Shown here piece by piece: positions 36,742 to 46,282 of a stretch of DNA of 64,000 bases. Origin of the DNA: Dysgonomonas sp. UBA5412 (GTDB taxonomy: Bacteria > Bacteroidota > Bacteroidia > Bacteroidales > Dysgonomonadaceae); contig DHNQ01000016.1 in assembly GCA_002409595.1 (NCBI GenBank), positions 203,364-267,363 on the forward strand. The letters run 5' to 3'. Within the stretch, counting starts at the first letter, position 1. Every line of letters begins with the position of its first letter. The translations under genes and the position numbers were made by a program. The notes below the pieces were generated by a model, which had not been told where the DNA came from, did not search any database, and saw only the letters and a program-made list of their open reading frames with translations.

Positions 36742-37215
36742 TTAAGCTTGCTTAAATGTGAAAAATTTATTTATCCCAAATTGGATAGCTGCAACAATAA
36801 AGATTGCAATCACTTTTGCGACCATATCATCTATTTTCAAAACTCCGATAAAGAGAGTAAGTAACATAGAACTGATAATCATGCCAACAATAGCTACAGA
36901 GGCAAATGAGGAAAATCGTTTCAGCTTATTATCAGTAACTCTAAAGGTGAAATAGCTGTTCAGTATAAAATTATTTATAACTGCTAATGTTTGGCTAATA
37001 ATATTCGAGATGAGTATATCGAGCATTCCTACTGACATATTTCCTCCCAAAATGGCACTTATAGTCACAGAAAAAGGATAATGTACAGAGTATTTTGTTA
37101 CCAACAGGTAATAAATTCCCATATCAATTACTAAACCCACTATTCCGACTAAACCATATTTGATTAATTGTCTAACAGCTTTCTGCTTAGCAAGCTTACT
37201 AATTTGCTGCTTCAT
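36742..37215 (-). CDS. GtrA-family membrane protein
   Basis: This 157-aa protein has four membrane helices and the GtrA signature LIKYGLVGIVGLVIDMGIYY near its N-terminus. GtrA proteins are thought to flip or present polyprenyl-linked sugars for O-antigen or cell-wall glycosylation. It lies 27 bp downstream of the ArnT-like glycosyltransferase gene and ends a three-gene glycosylation operon. The partner lipid and sugar are unknown. Confidence 0.88.
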   Translation of the reverse strand: MKQQISKLAKQKAVRQLIKYGLVGIVGLVIDMGIYYLLVTKYSVHYPFSVTISAILGGNMSVGMLDILISNIISQTLAVINNFILNSYFTFRVTDNKLKRFSSFASVAIVGMIISSMLLTLFIGVLKIDDMVAKVIAIFIVAAIQFGINKFFTFKQA

Positions 37216-37242
37216 GCACGTTCTTAAGTTTGTCTAAATATA

Positions 37243-38997
37243 CTATTCTTTTTTTTGAATCTTGAAGAATAGCATTTCATCTTTATATTCGTTCAGTTTA
37301 TCACTAGATTCCAACAAAATGAAGCTATAATCACTATATTGTTCTTTGACCTCATCAATATCTTGCGTCAAAGATATAAAATATCCACAATCGGGTTGTT
37401 CTATTTCTATATTTTTTAGATCATTATGCAAAAAGAAATTAAGAGCATACAAATTTCTATACTCTTTCAGGTTATTTGTTGCATACACATTTCCCCTAAG
37501 TTCATATTTCCTGATTAATAATTCAGCAAAAGGACGAGCAGAATAAGCGTCTTTAAAACCGGTTAACAAATATGCATCCAGAAAAACATTTAGAGCAAAC
37601 ATAAGACCGAAACCTGCCATCAAAACTTTTAGATTCATCTTTTTAAGCAACAGATAAAAACTGTTTACAACAGCACAGACAAGGACAATAATAGCAAACA
37701 GCCCAAAACCTCCGGGGTTACGAAACAAATCTGAGAATATCTTAATATCTCTCAGAGTCTTCTCTCGTGTAGAGAAATTACGACCTAAATCTTCCAAATT
37801 TATTAATCCGGTATAAGACAAACCGACCACAATCAACGCCAAAATACTTATAGTTAGCAAAATAGAAGTGGATATCCGTACAGCCTTAGGCTTCATATCG
37901 GAAAGGAATATAAAGAATCGAGCTATAAAAATAGATAGAAATGGATAGATAAGCATTATATAAACACTTCGTTTAGAAGCCGGCACAGTAAAAAATGCAA
38001 GAGATACAACGATTATAAGAATGCTGAATAATGAGACTTTCTCCATTGAGAGAATCTTTTGGAAAAAGAGTTTCACCGAAATAGAAGGTTTCTTATACTT
38101 TATAAAAAACAAAGAAATGAGCAATAAAATTGTCCATGGCAAGAACCCCGCAATAAGGGTTATCGGATAATAATACCACGGATTAACGACTCCCAGATCA
38201 TAACCAATGCCTAAATCTGCCGTTTCTATTCTCAAAAAACGCCCAAAATTTTCAGCAAAAGCTTTCTGAAGAAAAGCCTCTCCCTGAATCTGATATGCAG
38301 CGTAATACCACAAAGCGGGAATGATAAGAGCTAAGACCGATATTACGAAACATTTACCAAAAGCCCGAAAGAAATTTTCTCGTTGAGTAAGCAGATACGC
38401 ACCGAATATCAGACATGGAAGCAATACCCCTACCGGACCCTTGGCTAAGGTTGCTAATGTTAACAGTAGCCATGCACCGACAAACTGTCCCACACGTCTT
38501 TTCTCATACCATGTATATAACTGAATCAAGGCCGCCACCATAAGAAAGGTAAGCAACATATCTATTCGGGTCGTCATGGCAGCCCGATGTATTTCGAAAC
38601 ACGTTATCAAAATAAGACACGAGACAAAGGCTTCAAGAACCGGTCTGCGACGTGCAAAAAACATAAAACAAATACCAATCAAGGCAATAAAAGCCAGCGT
38701 AGAAGGGAGGCGGGATGTAAAGGGTGTAACCTCACCATTGTTCAACACCAATGAAAATCCGGCTATTAACCAATGACTCAACGGAGGCTTATATGCAAAC
38801 TCATCAGCATAACTCGAAGGTATTATCCATTCTCCTTTTTCGATCATCGAAATAGCTAGACCTGCCTCGCGAGGCTCACCCTTAGTATAGAAATCACCTA
38901 AGCCAATCCACGGTAATGTGGATAATGTTGCGATTAACAATATCAACAAAAGAGGCTTTTGAAGATAAAGAGTTTTTAAAAAATGAGTTTTTTTCAT
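37243..38997 (-). CDS. ArnT/PMT-family membrane glycosyltransferase
   Basis: This 584-aa protein has about a dozen membrane helices and the GT83-like opening GLGDFYTKGEPREAGLAISM, whose Glu is the probable catalytic base, then PSSYADEFAYKPPLSHWL. Such enzymes take sugars from polyprenyl phosphate carriers and attach them to lipid A or proteins in the periplasm. It is flanked by a GT90 gene 44 bp upstream and gtrA 27 bp downstream. Whether it adds aminoarabinose or another sugar cannot be told: no arnBCDF genes are present here. Confidence 0.88.
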   Translation of the reverse strand: MKKTHFLKTLYLQKPLLLILLIATLSTLPWIGLGDFYTKGEPREAGLAISMIEKGEWIIPSSYADEFAYKPPLSHWLIAGFSLVLNNGEVTPFTSRLPSTLAFIALIGICFMFFARRRPVLEAFVSCLILITCFEIHRAAMTTRIDMLLTFLMVAALIQLYTWYEKRRVGQFVGAWLLLTLATLAKGPVGVLLPCLIFGAYLLTQRENFFRAFGKCFVISVLALIIPALWYYAAYQIQGEAFLQKAFAENFGRFLRIETADLGIGYDLGVVNPWYYYPITLIAGFLPWTILLLISLFFIKYKKPSISVKLFFQKILSMEKVSLFSILIIVVSLAFFTVPASKRSVYIMLIYPFLSIFIARFFIFLSDMKPKAVRISTSILLTISILALIVVGLSYTGLINLEDLGRNFSTREKTLRDIKIFSDLFRNPGGFGLFAIIVLVCAVVNSFYLLLKKMNLKVLMAGFGLMFALNVFLDAYLLTGFKDAYSARPFAELLIRKYELRGNVYATNNLKEYRNLYALNFFLHNDLKNIEIEQPDCGYFISLTQDIDEVKEQYSDYSFILLESSDKLNEYKDEMLFFKIQKKE

Positions 38998-39041
38998 ATC
39001 GCCCTAAATAATAAGGTATCTAAACTAATATTTATCGAAAC

Positions 39042-40007
39042 TTATACTTGTTGTCCTGTTTTTTCAAAGTATTTTTTCAAAACCATAAGATTAAGAAGGT
39101 CTTCCTGCTTCTTATTCTTAAATTGCTCCACATATTTATGAGCATTTTCTATTATCTGATTTGCCTCGTCAGGATGCTGTATATAATAGTTCATTCTTTC
39201 TTCCAGATCTGAATAATCATCTTTGATCAGCATATAATGATAATTAGGGATCAATGTACCTTCCATAAACCATGTTTCATATTTAGGTTTAGGCATAACA
39301 GCAAGAGAATTGGACGACATAACCCATTTGAGATTGCTGGCAACATCATTTCCTTCGAGGCAAAGAATAAATTTATACTGTAATTGCTCATCTATTGTGA
39401 GTCGTTTTGCAGGGAATCTTGCATCAGACGTAATATTAACTTGTCCGACATCGCACATTGGATGCTTATAATACATCTCCATAAAGCGAATCCGTTGCTC
39501 TTGCCTGATTTTTCCTCTACCAATTAACAGATCTTTCTTTTCTTCGAATCGTGTTTTATCATTCAAGAAAAGAAAATGTCTCACCTTTGCTAATTTCATT
39601 ACCACTGAATTTGCATTATCACCTTCTATCGGGCGGCTCTTAACGAGCGAGGGATGATCGGGAATATGAATAATATCTCCAAAGAGAGGACATATTTTCA
39701 GAGTTTGTCGGAAATAACGGGTATATTCGAAAGCATCGAAATAATAAACTTTAAAGTGATTCTTCAATTTAAAATCTGACAATACTTCTGCTGAATCAGG
39801 TAACTTGCATACATTTTCCAGACGGTTGTAGTAATTAAGCCTTTTTTGGATATACTCAGTATCAAAATCTTTCACAGAGGCCAATTTCTTTTCCAGTTGT
39901 CGCTGATAAATAAAAAATGGCAATCTTTGACGGACATAATTTTTAATATAATACCAAGGCTTATTATTCTTGTGTTTGAAAGAAGCCCTTTTTATATCAT
40001 TCAACAT
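39042..40007 (-). CDS. Glycosyltransferase family 90 (LPS-modifying)
   Basis: This 321-aa protein resembles the CAP10/LpsA GT90 family, with SRPIEGDNANSVVMKLAKVR, a RARRE-like GRGKIRQEQRIRFMEMY region, and the C-terminal CLEGNDVASNLKWVMSSNS that is conserved among LPS core xylosyl- or glucosyltransferases. The start MLNDIKRASF is chosen because a -7 box lies between it and the first ATG of the longer frame. It leads the operon with the ArnT-like and GtrA genes, so it probably helps build surface glycans. Confidence 0.85.
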   Translation of the reverse strand: MLNDIKRASFKHKNNKPWYYIKNYVRQRLPFFIYQRQLEKKLASVKDFDTEYIQKRLNYYNRLENVCKLPDSAEVLSDFKLKNHFKVYYFDAFEYTRYFRQTLKICPLFGDIIHIPDHPSLVKSRPIEGDNANSVVMKLAKVRHFLFLNDKTRFEEKKDLLIGRGKIRQEQRIRFMEMYYKHPMCDVGQVNITSDARFPAKRLTIDEQLQYKFILCLEGNDVASNLKWVMSSNSLAVMPKPKYETWFMEGTLIPNYHYMLIKDDYSDLEERMNYYIQHPDEANQIIENAHKYVEQFKNKKQEDLLNLMVLKKYFEKTGQQV

Positions 40008-40030
40008 GTGGTGCAAACAATTTATTATTA

Positions 40031-40038
40031 CAAAAGTA
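40031..40038 (-). promoter_or_regulatory. -7 promoter box for the GT90-ArnT-GtrA operon
   Basis: The minus strand reads TACTTTTG, a full match, 23 bp before the chosen GT90 ATG. It decides the start of that gene. Confidence 0.6.
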
Positions 40039-40175
40039 AATAAAAAAGACTGATAGGCAAATCTCATTTATATCTTATTCTATTATAAAGCAGTAAGGGC
40101 TCTCGGCTAATACAATCAAGCGTCTAAAATATTCAAAAATGAAAAATTATATTCTGAAAATGAAAAATTATTAAG

Positions 40176-40183
40176 TATTTTTG
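40176..40183 (+). promoter_or_regulatory. -7 promoter box for the DUF151 gene
   Basis: TATTTTTG, a full match, 19 bp before the ATG. Confidence 0.55.
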
Positions 40184-40202
40184 ATTTTAGATTTAGCATT
40201 AT

Positions 40203-40790
40203 ATGGAAAATAGAGTAAAATTATCAGTTTTGGGATTCTCGTTCAATCAGACTCAATCCGGTGCATACGGCTTAGTATTGGCCGAAGAGAATGGTGTGCG
40301 CAGGTTGATGGTTATCGTCGGCACGCCCGAAGCTCAATCCATTGCATTCAAACTGCAAGGCACTCTACCTCCTCGTCCTTTGACCCACGACTTATTTGTT
40401 TCACTCATGCATCAATTAGAAATAGAAATGATTGATGTAGAGATATACAAATATGAGAATGGGGTGTTCTTTTCGAGAATGACAATATCACAATATGGGA
40501 AGATAGCTCAGATAGAAAGCCGTACATCAGATGCTGTAAGTATCGCTTTAAGAATGCAAGCTCCGATATACACATCCGAAAGTATAATGCAAGATCAGGC
40601 AATTGTATTCGATGAAAAAGCTTCTTCAAATAACAGTATTACAGAAGAAGCCAAGAATCGCTCCGACTTGGATTACTCTCTCCTTGACATTGAAGAATTA
40701 GAAGCTCGCCTCCGAGATGCTGTTGCCGGAGAAGATTATGAGCTCGCCTCTTTTCTTCGCGATGAATTAAATCGGAAGAAGAATAAATAA
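40203..40790 (+). CDS. Bifunctional nuclease family protein (DUF151 + UVR motif)
   Basis: This 195-aa protein has an N-terminal DUF151/bifunctional nuclease domain (LVLAEENGVRRLMVIVGTPE, then AQSIAFKLQG; TSDAVSIALRMQAPIY) and a C-terminal UVR helix pair (IEELEARLRDAVAGEDYELA, then SFLRDELNR) of the kind through which UvrB and UvrC interact. DUF151 proteins have been described as RNase/DNase in plants. It lies 137 bp upstream of uvrA, which may reflect a shared repair context. Nuclease activity here is inference. Confidence 0.87.
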   Translation: MENRVKLSVLGFSFNQTQSGAYGLVLAEENGVRRLMVIVGTPEAQSIAFKLQGTLPPRPLTHDLFVSLMHQLEIEMIDVEIYKYENGVFFSRMTISQYGKIAQIESRTSDAVSIALRMQAPIYTSESIMQDQAIVFDEKASSNNSITEEAKNRSDLDYSLLDIEELEARLRDAVAGEDYELASFLRDELNRKKNK

Positions 40791-40898
40791 AACCTAGTCT
40801 CGTTTTTTCTCTTTAGTTATCCCGACTATTAGCAGATAGCGGATTCTACACTCTTCATAATTTATTAGAATTGAATTCATAATACGCTCTTTTTTTCG

Positions 40899-40906
40899 TA
40901 ATTTTG
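40899..40906 (+). promoter_or_regulatory. -7 promoter box for uvrA
   Basis: TAATTTTG, a full match. Its last TTG is the TTG that a longest-frame caller would take as the uvrA start (40904), so the true start must be the ATG at 40928, about 15 bases after the expected transcription start. Confidence 0.65.
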
Positions 40907-40927
40907 CTGTCATTTTTTGAAGAAAAC

Positions 40928-43714
40928 ATGTCAGCAGAAAAAAATATATTCATAAAGGGGGCACGGGTTAATAACCTAAAAAACATTGATGTAGAAATCC
41001 CCCGAAACAAATTCGTTGTTATTACAGGATTATCCGGTTCGGGAAAATCATCTTTAGCCTTCGACACTCTTTATGCAGAAGGTCAACGTCGTTATGTCGA
41101 GAGCTTATCTTCATATGCCAGACAGTTTCTTGGACGGATGAATAAACCTGAAACTGATTACATAAAAGGGATTCCCCCTGCCATAGCCATAGAGCAACGA
41201 GTGAGTGCGCGAAATCCTCGTTCGACAGTAGGGACATCTACCGAAATATACGAATATTTGCGACTTCTGTTTGCCCGTATAGGAAAGACTATCTCTCCCG
41301 TATCGGGACAGGAGGTGAAGAAACATCAGGTGAGTGATATTGTAGACAAAATGAAATCATATCCTGAAACGACTCGCCTTGCAATATTTACAAAGATCAT
41401 ACTAAGGGACGACAGAACCTTAAACGAACAGTTAGAAATATTACAGAAAGAAGGGTTTTCACGCGTAGAATTGGACGGGAAATTTGAACAAATAGAGACT
41501 ATCCTGTCATCTAAAATAAAATATACTCCCGATCAACTCTTGTTATTGATAGACCGCCTGACTTGTGACAATGATGCGGCAAATATCAGCCGCTTTTCAG
41601 AATCCATAGAAACAGCCTTTTTTGAAGGAGAAGGCGAATGCATAATCCGTTTTTATATTGGAGATAAGATTGAGAGTTTCGACTTTTCAAGGCACTTCGA
41701 AGCAGACGGCATTGAGTTTGAAGAACCAAACGACATGATGTTCAGCTTCAACAGCCCGGTAGGAGCATGCCCCGTATGTGAAGGATTTGGGAGAGTAATG
41801 GGAATAGACGAAGACCTTGTCATCCCGAATAAGGGCCTATCCGTATACGAAGACGCAGTTGTATGCTGGAAAGGAGAAAAGATGAGCGAATGGAAAACAG
41901 CTTTTATACAGGCTGCCACAAAATATAACTTTCCAATTCATCGTCCTTATTTCGAATTAAATGAAAAAGAGCGTGACCTGCTTTGGCATGGAGCAAAAGG
42001 GTTGCATGGTATTGATGATTTCTTCAAAATGGTAGAAGAAAATCAGTATAAAATACAATATCGTGTTATGCTGGCTCGCTATCGTGGAAAAACAATTTGT
42101 CCGGCATGTAAAGGAGCACGTCTCAAACCTCAGGCTCTGTACGTAAAAGTAGGAGGAAAGAATATAGCAGATCTCGTATTAATGCCGATTACGGAATTGA
42201 AAGATTTCTTCGACTCATTGAGTCTTGACGAAACGGATACGGCAATTGCCAAACGTCTGCTTACGGATATAAATATACGCATACAGTATCTGCAAAATGT
42301 AGGGCTCGGATACTTAACTCTCAATCGTCTTTCAAATACGTTGTCGGGAGGGGAAAGCCAACGCATAAATCTGGCAACATCGCTCGGAAGCAGCCTTGTA
42401 GGTTCTCTATACATATTAGACGAACCAAGTATTGGTCTTCATTCACGTGATACGGACTTATTGATAAGAGTTTTGCATGAACTGAAAGATATCGGGAATA
42501 CAGTAGTAGTAGTAGAGCATGACGAGGAGATAATCAGAGCAGCCGACTACATAATAGATATAGGTCCCAAAGCAGGGCGCCTTGGAGGACAGGTTGTTTA
42601 TCAGGGTGATGTGGCAGGATTGAAAAAACATACTGACAGTTATACAGTACGGTATCTGAATGGTGAGGAACGAATAGAGGTCCCAAAGATCAGACGTAAA
42701 TGGAACAACTTTATCGAAATAAAGGGTGCACGCCAGAATAATCTGAAGAATATAGATGTAAAGTTTCCGTTAAACGTGATGACTGTCGTTACCGGAGTTA
42801 GTGGATCAGGCAAATCTTCTCTGATCTGTGATGTACTATATACGGCTCTCGAACGCCATTATAAAGGAAAGGGAGATCAGATAGTTCAATATAGCGGACT
42901 AGCAGGAGATTTGAAGCTCATCAAAGAGATTGAAATGGTAGACCAAAATCCTATCGGCAGATCGTCTCGTTCCAATCCGGTTACATATATAAAAGCTTAT
43001 GACGAAATACGAAAGCTTTTTGCTGATCAAGCTCTTGCTAAACAGATGCATTTTAGTCCGGCATTCTTCTCGTTCAATGTAGAGGGCGGACGATGTGAAG
43101 AATGTGTAGGAGAAGGAAAAATACTTGTTGAGATGCAATTTATGGCAGACGTTCTACTCGAATGTGAAGCATGTAAGGGTCGCCGATTCAAACAAGATGT
43201 ACTGGATGTACAGTATAGAGGAGCCAGTATATTCAATGTTTTGGAAATGACTATTGACCAGGCTATTGAATTTTTTGAAGAGGGGAAAGGGAATCTTGAG
43301 AAAAAGATAGTTAAACGCCTAAAACCATTACAAGAAGTGGGGCTTGGCTATGTAAAATTAGGTCAATCTTCTTCTTCATTGTCAGGAGGAGAGAATCAGA
43401 GAGTAAAATTAGCTTTTCATTTAGCAGATGAAAAACCTGAACCAACTTTCTTTATATTTGACGAACCTACAACAGGGTTGCATTTTCACGATATAAAGAC
43501 ATTGCTGAAGGCTTTTGATGCCTTAATAAAAAGAGGTCATACGATTGTCATTATAGAGCATAATATGGATGTCATAAAATGTGCCGACCATATAATAGAT
43601 ATAGGACCTGAAGGTGGGCAAATGGGTGGTGCAATTGTTTGTCAGGGAACTCCTGAAGAAGTTGCAAAATGCAAAGAATCTTATACAGGGCATTTTCTGA
43701 AAGAAAAACTTTAA
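40928..43714 (+). CDS. uvrA: Excinuclease ABC subunit A
   Basis: UvrA finds bulky DNA lesions and loads UvrB in nucleotide excision repair. The 928-aa protein has two ABC ATPase modules, with Walker A GLSGSGKSS and GVSGSGKSS, signatures LSGGESQR and LSGGENQR, and Walker B YILDEPSIGL and FIFDEPTTGL. It also has the paired CxxC zinc fingers (CPVCEGFG, CPACKGAR, CEECVGEG, CEACKGRR). The ATG is preferred over the TTG 24 bp upstream, which lies in the promoter box. Confidence 0.98.
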   Translation: MSAEKNIFIKGARVNNLKNIDVEIPRNKFVVITGLSGSGKSSLAFDTLYAEGQRRYVESLSSYARQFLGRMNKPETDYIKGIPPAIAIEQRVSARNPRSTVGTSTEIYEYLRLLFARIGKTISPVSGQEVKKHQVSDIVDKMKSYPETTRLAIFTKIILRDDRTLNEQLEILQKEGFSRVELDGKFEQIETILSSKIKYTPDQLLLLIDRLTCDNDAANISRFSESIETAFFEGEGECIIRFYIGDKIESFDFSRHFEADGIEFEEPNDMMFSFNSPVGACPVCEGFGRVMGIDEDLVIPNKGLSVYEDAVVCWKGEKMSEWKTAFIQAATKYNFPIHRPYFELNEKERDLLWHGAKGLHGIDDFFKMVEENQYKIQYRVMLARYRGKTICPACKGARLKPQALYVKVGGKNIADLVLMPITELKDFFDSLSLDETDTAIAKRLLTDINIRIQYLQNVGLGYLTLNRLSNTLSGGESQRINLATSLGSSLVGSLYILDEPSIGLHSRDTDLLIRVLHELKDIGNTVVVVEHDEEIIRAADYIIDIGPKAGRLGGQVVYQGDVAGLKKHTDSYTVRYLNGEERIEVPKIRRKWNNFIEIKGARQNNLKNIDVKFPLNVMTVVTGVSGSGKSSLICDVLYTALERHYKGKGDQIVQYSGLAGDLKLIKEIEMVDQNPIGRSSRSNPVTYIKAYDEIRKLFADQALAKQMHFSPAFFSFNVEGGRCEECVGEGKILVEMQFMADVLLECEACKGRRFKQDVLDVQYRGASIFNVLEMTIDQAIEFFEEGKGNLEKKIVKRLKPLQEVGLGYVKLGQSSSSLSGGENQRVKLAFHLADEKPEPTFFIFDEPTTGLHFHDIKTLLKAFDALIKRGHTIVIIEHNMDVIKCADHIIDIGPEGGQMGGAIVCQGTPEEVAKCKESYTGHFLKEKL

Positions 43715-43728
43715 ATAAAAATATAGAC

Positions 43729-43769
43729 AAAGGGGCTAGTCCAATTTCAGGACAGCTCCTTTTTATTTT
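43729..43769 (+). terminator. uvrA terminator
   Basis: AAAGGGGCTAGTCC at 43729-43742 pairs with GGACAGCTCCTTT at 43750-43762 with one bulge and one mismatch, followed by a T-rich tract to 43769. It lies 14 bp after the uvrA stop. Confidence 0.75.
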
Positions 43770-43931
43770 AGCATAATATTAAGTTAGCTTCTCTACTTTG
43801 TCTACACTGAAATCTGGATGATTCTTATAAATGACTTAATAACGAATCGGATTCTTTATAATTTCTTTTCAGAAAAAATTCAGAATCGTGTAATTCATTT
43901 GTATAGATTTTATATTAAAACATAGATTAAG

Positions 43932-44855
43932 ATGAGAAGAAAAATAATTTTTACAGCATTAATCCTAATGTTTGGTTTGCAACAAGGATATTCTCAACCC
44001 AAACAAAATAGCAACACGGATTCATATGTATTTAACCCAAGCATAGAGAAATTAAGAGCATTCTCCAATATTATTCCGGGTGAATTACCAATACAGATAA
44101 ATGTTGAAAAGATTGCAGAAACGATTCGACCTGCCAGCATAGTTGTAAAAGGAGATAGTCCGGACAAGAAAATGACTTTGGCTAGGACTGTATATCAAGT
44201 TGAATACCCCAATGGGACAATTATGCTTGACTCCGGAATGGATTTGGAAACGCATAAGACTTTTGGAAAAACGCCAGAGCCCTATTTCCCCGAAAGATTT
44301 GATTCAGTAAAGAAAGCCTTATCACAAGCTAACCTTATTATTCTTACACATTACCATGCTGATCATGTAGCTGGTGTAGTACGTTCTAAGAATTTTGAAG
44401 AATTAGCTCCAAAGACATGGGTGAGTAAATTAACGGCAAACCTGCTTATAAATAAACCCCATAAATCGACAACTGTAATAGAAAAGGCACAAGTAGAAAA
44501 GTTCTTAATAGCTGAAGACCGAAAATATATGCCTATTGCTCCGGGTGTAGTATTATTTATGGCTCCCGGACATACTCCTGATTCTAAAATGCTTTATATC
44601 CGTCTAGCAAATGGGCAGGAATATATCCATAGTGTTGATAGTGGTTGGTCGATGGAAAATATTGAGAAGGAGACAATGAAGAATGCTTCGTGGGTTTCGG
44701 AGAATGAGCAACAACTCTTGACTCAATATATCTGGCTAAATAATCTCAAAAAGGAAGCTAAAGATATTGTTATCTTATGTACTCATGACAATGTGCAATA
44801 CAAGCAATTCACTAAAAATGGAGTATTAGGCAAAGGGCTAAAAATCGATCAGTAA
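43932..44855 (+). CDS. Exported metallo-beta-lactamase-fold hydrolase
   Basis: This 307-aa protein has an N-terminal signal peptide (MRRKIIFTALILMFGLQQGY, then SQ) and the MBL metal motif THYHADH, with a second His in MAPGHTPDSK, an Asp in HSVDSGW, and the LDSGMD strand earlier. These supply a two-zinc site as in lactonases and class B lactamases. The substrate is unknown; it may act on lactones or other esters in the periplasm. It is a single gene with terminators on the uvrA side. No classical promoter match is seen in the 217-bp upstream gap. Confidence 0.85.
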   Translation: MRRKIIFTALILMFGLQQGYSQPKQNSNTDSYVFNPSIEKLRAFSNIIPGELPIQINVEKIAETIRPASIVVKGDSPDKKMTLARTVYQVEYPNGTIMLDSGMDLETHKTFGKTPEPYFPERFDSVKKALSQANLIILTHYHADHVAGVVRSKNFEELAPKTWVSKLTANLLINKPHKSTTVIEKAQVEKFLIAEDRKYMPIAPGVVLFMAPGHTPDSKMLYIRLANGQEYIHSVDSGWSMENIEKETMKNASWVSENEQQLLTQYIWLNNLKKEAKDIVILCTHDNVQYKQFTKNGVLGKGLKIDQ

Positions 44856-45006
44856 TATATCTTTATATAAAGATTTTTTCCTGTTATAAACAAGAGACCA
44901 TTCCAAAAGTAGGATGATCTATTGTGTATTTTCTTTCTTTATCTCTTCCCTACTCGACCTATATTTCTCGTGTAAGAGACTGATGTTATGTTACTTTTGT
45001 TTATCA

Positions 45007-46272
45007 TTATTTAATTTTCACATCGGCATAGTTATTTGAAACAATAATATTAGTAGAGGGAACGCCTTTCCCTATCTGACCTTTCTTAATATTAGTAGGT
45101 CCTTTTTCTAAAGAATCTGTATATCTCACGACATATTTTTTCGAGATAGTCAGATCTCCATAATTTAAAGAGGCATCAAACCGAATTGATTGATCGGGCT
45201 GTAAGCCAAGAGAAATATCACAATAGTTACCTTTTATATTTACGTTCTTAACTCTAGGGGAAATTGCCCGAATCTGTACATCTCCGTATAGGCTCGACAA
45301 GGATGCGTCTGATTGTAATTCATTTATAACAAGATCTGTATACATAATAGTTCCACGAATGCTACCAACCATACCAATACGACAATTGCCATATGAGGTT
45401 GACTTACCCATTGATAGATTTTGTAAATTATCGAAACGATAATCGTTATAGCTACCGGATACAGCAATATTATTTGCTTTTTGTATTTTTATGTTTGAAT
45501 ATGAGCCGGAAATTATAGCATTACTAATTTCTCCAATTATCACATCTCCATATCTTGATTTAAGCGTTATATCATTGGCGATCTTTTGAGCCGACAGCTT
45601 AGAATAAGAAAGATTTGCCATAAGAGCCCCTCTCATCTGATCTATCTTTATATTACCATAGTCAAGATTGACATTTACAGATGTACGACGGGGAATATTG
45701 AGAATATAATTAATCTGAGAGTTTCCTCTATTCTTACCCGAAACTTCTGTTTTTATAGATAATAATCTGTTTGTGACTGATATTTTACTTTCGTTTCTAT
45801 TCTTTTTATTAAGATATTGTATTTCAAGTTCTACTTGCTTAGAGTCTGATTCGTGAATCACAATGTTACCATATTTGTGAAATACCTCTATTGCTGAAAC
45901 ATTCGAGAATGTTTTCTTTTCAGTACGAATGATTGGTCTTTGATCTGTAGTCTTTACGCTGTAACTATAGCTAAAACCGGAATTTTGGTGCTTATCAATT
46001 GCTACTTGCAGCGATCTTTTAGCATCTTTAACCGAATTCATCGCCATGGTTGTTATAGAATCAATGTTGATCGCAACATTAAAGCTGTTCATCGGAGAGA
46101 ACCCATCAGTATCTGATGAAAGATGGTTGTTAAAAGTATCGTCAAAATTTACATTTAATTTTTCCTTATATATCCTGATCGAGTCTTGAGGGTAAAAACA
46201 CGCCGCTTTAGCAATATTGATCTGACCACCAATAATACTAGAAACCAGTATTGATAATATATACTTTTTCAT
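45007..46272 (-). CDS. Exported beta-repeat protein (DUF4097/adhesin-like)
   Basis: This 421-aa protein has a signal peptide (MKKYILSILVSSIIGGQINI, then AKA) and a C-terminal half of short beta repeats with recurring YGDV/YGNI motifs (SLDYGNIKIDQ; SRYGDVIIGE; SLYGDVQIRA; LNYGDLTISKK; NNYADVKIK). This matches the right-handed beta helix of DUF4097-type proteins. It is the third gene of an ECF sigma operon, 10 bp after the membrane protein gene, so it is likely a target or part of an envelope stress module. The biochemical role is unknown. Confidence 0.75.
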   Translation of the reverse strand: MKKYILSILVSSIIGGQINIAKAACFYPQDSIRIYKEKLNVNFDDTFNNHLSSDTDGFSPMNSFNVAINIDSITTMAMNSVKDAKRSLQVAIDKHQNSGFSYSYSVKTTDQRPIIRTEKKTFSNVSAIEVFHKYGNIVIHESDSKQVELEIQYLNKKNRNESKISVTNRLLSIKTEVSGKNRGNSQINYILNIPRRTSVNVNLDYGNIKIDQMRGALMANLSYSKLSAQKIANDITLKSRYGDVIIGEISNAIISGSYSNIKIQKANNIAVSGSYNDYRFDNLQNLSMGKSTSYGNCRIGMVGSIRGTIMYTDLVINELQSDASLSSLYGDVQIRAISPRVKNVNIKGNYCDISLGLQPDQSIRFDASLNYGDLTISKKYVVRYTDSLEKGPTNIKKGQIGKGVPSTNIIVSNNYADVKIK

Positions 46273-46282
46273 ATCATTTTAT

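Noticed and set aside
40008..40067. 20-codon N-terminal extension of the GT90 protein
   Set aside because: The -7 box TACTTTTG lies inside it, downstream of its ATG.
40904..40927. TTG start extending uvrA by 8 codons
   Set aside because: The TTG belongs to the -7 box TAATTTTG, so it lies before the transcription start; the ATG at 40928 is the family-like start.
42290..42305. Second partial operator match (TATCTGCAAAATG)
   Set aside because: It is inside uvrA coding sequence and lacks the TTCTAAA half.
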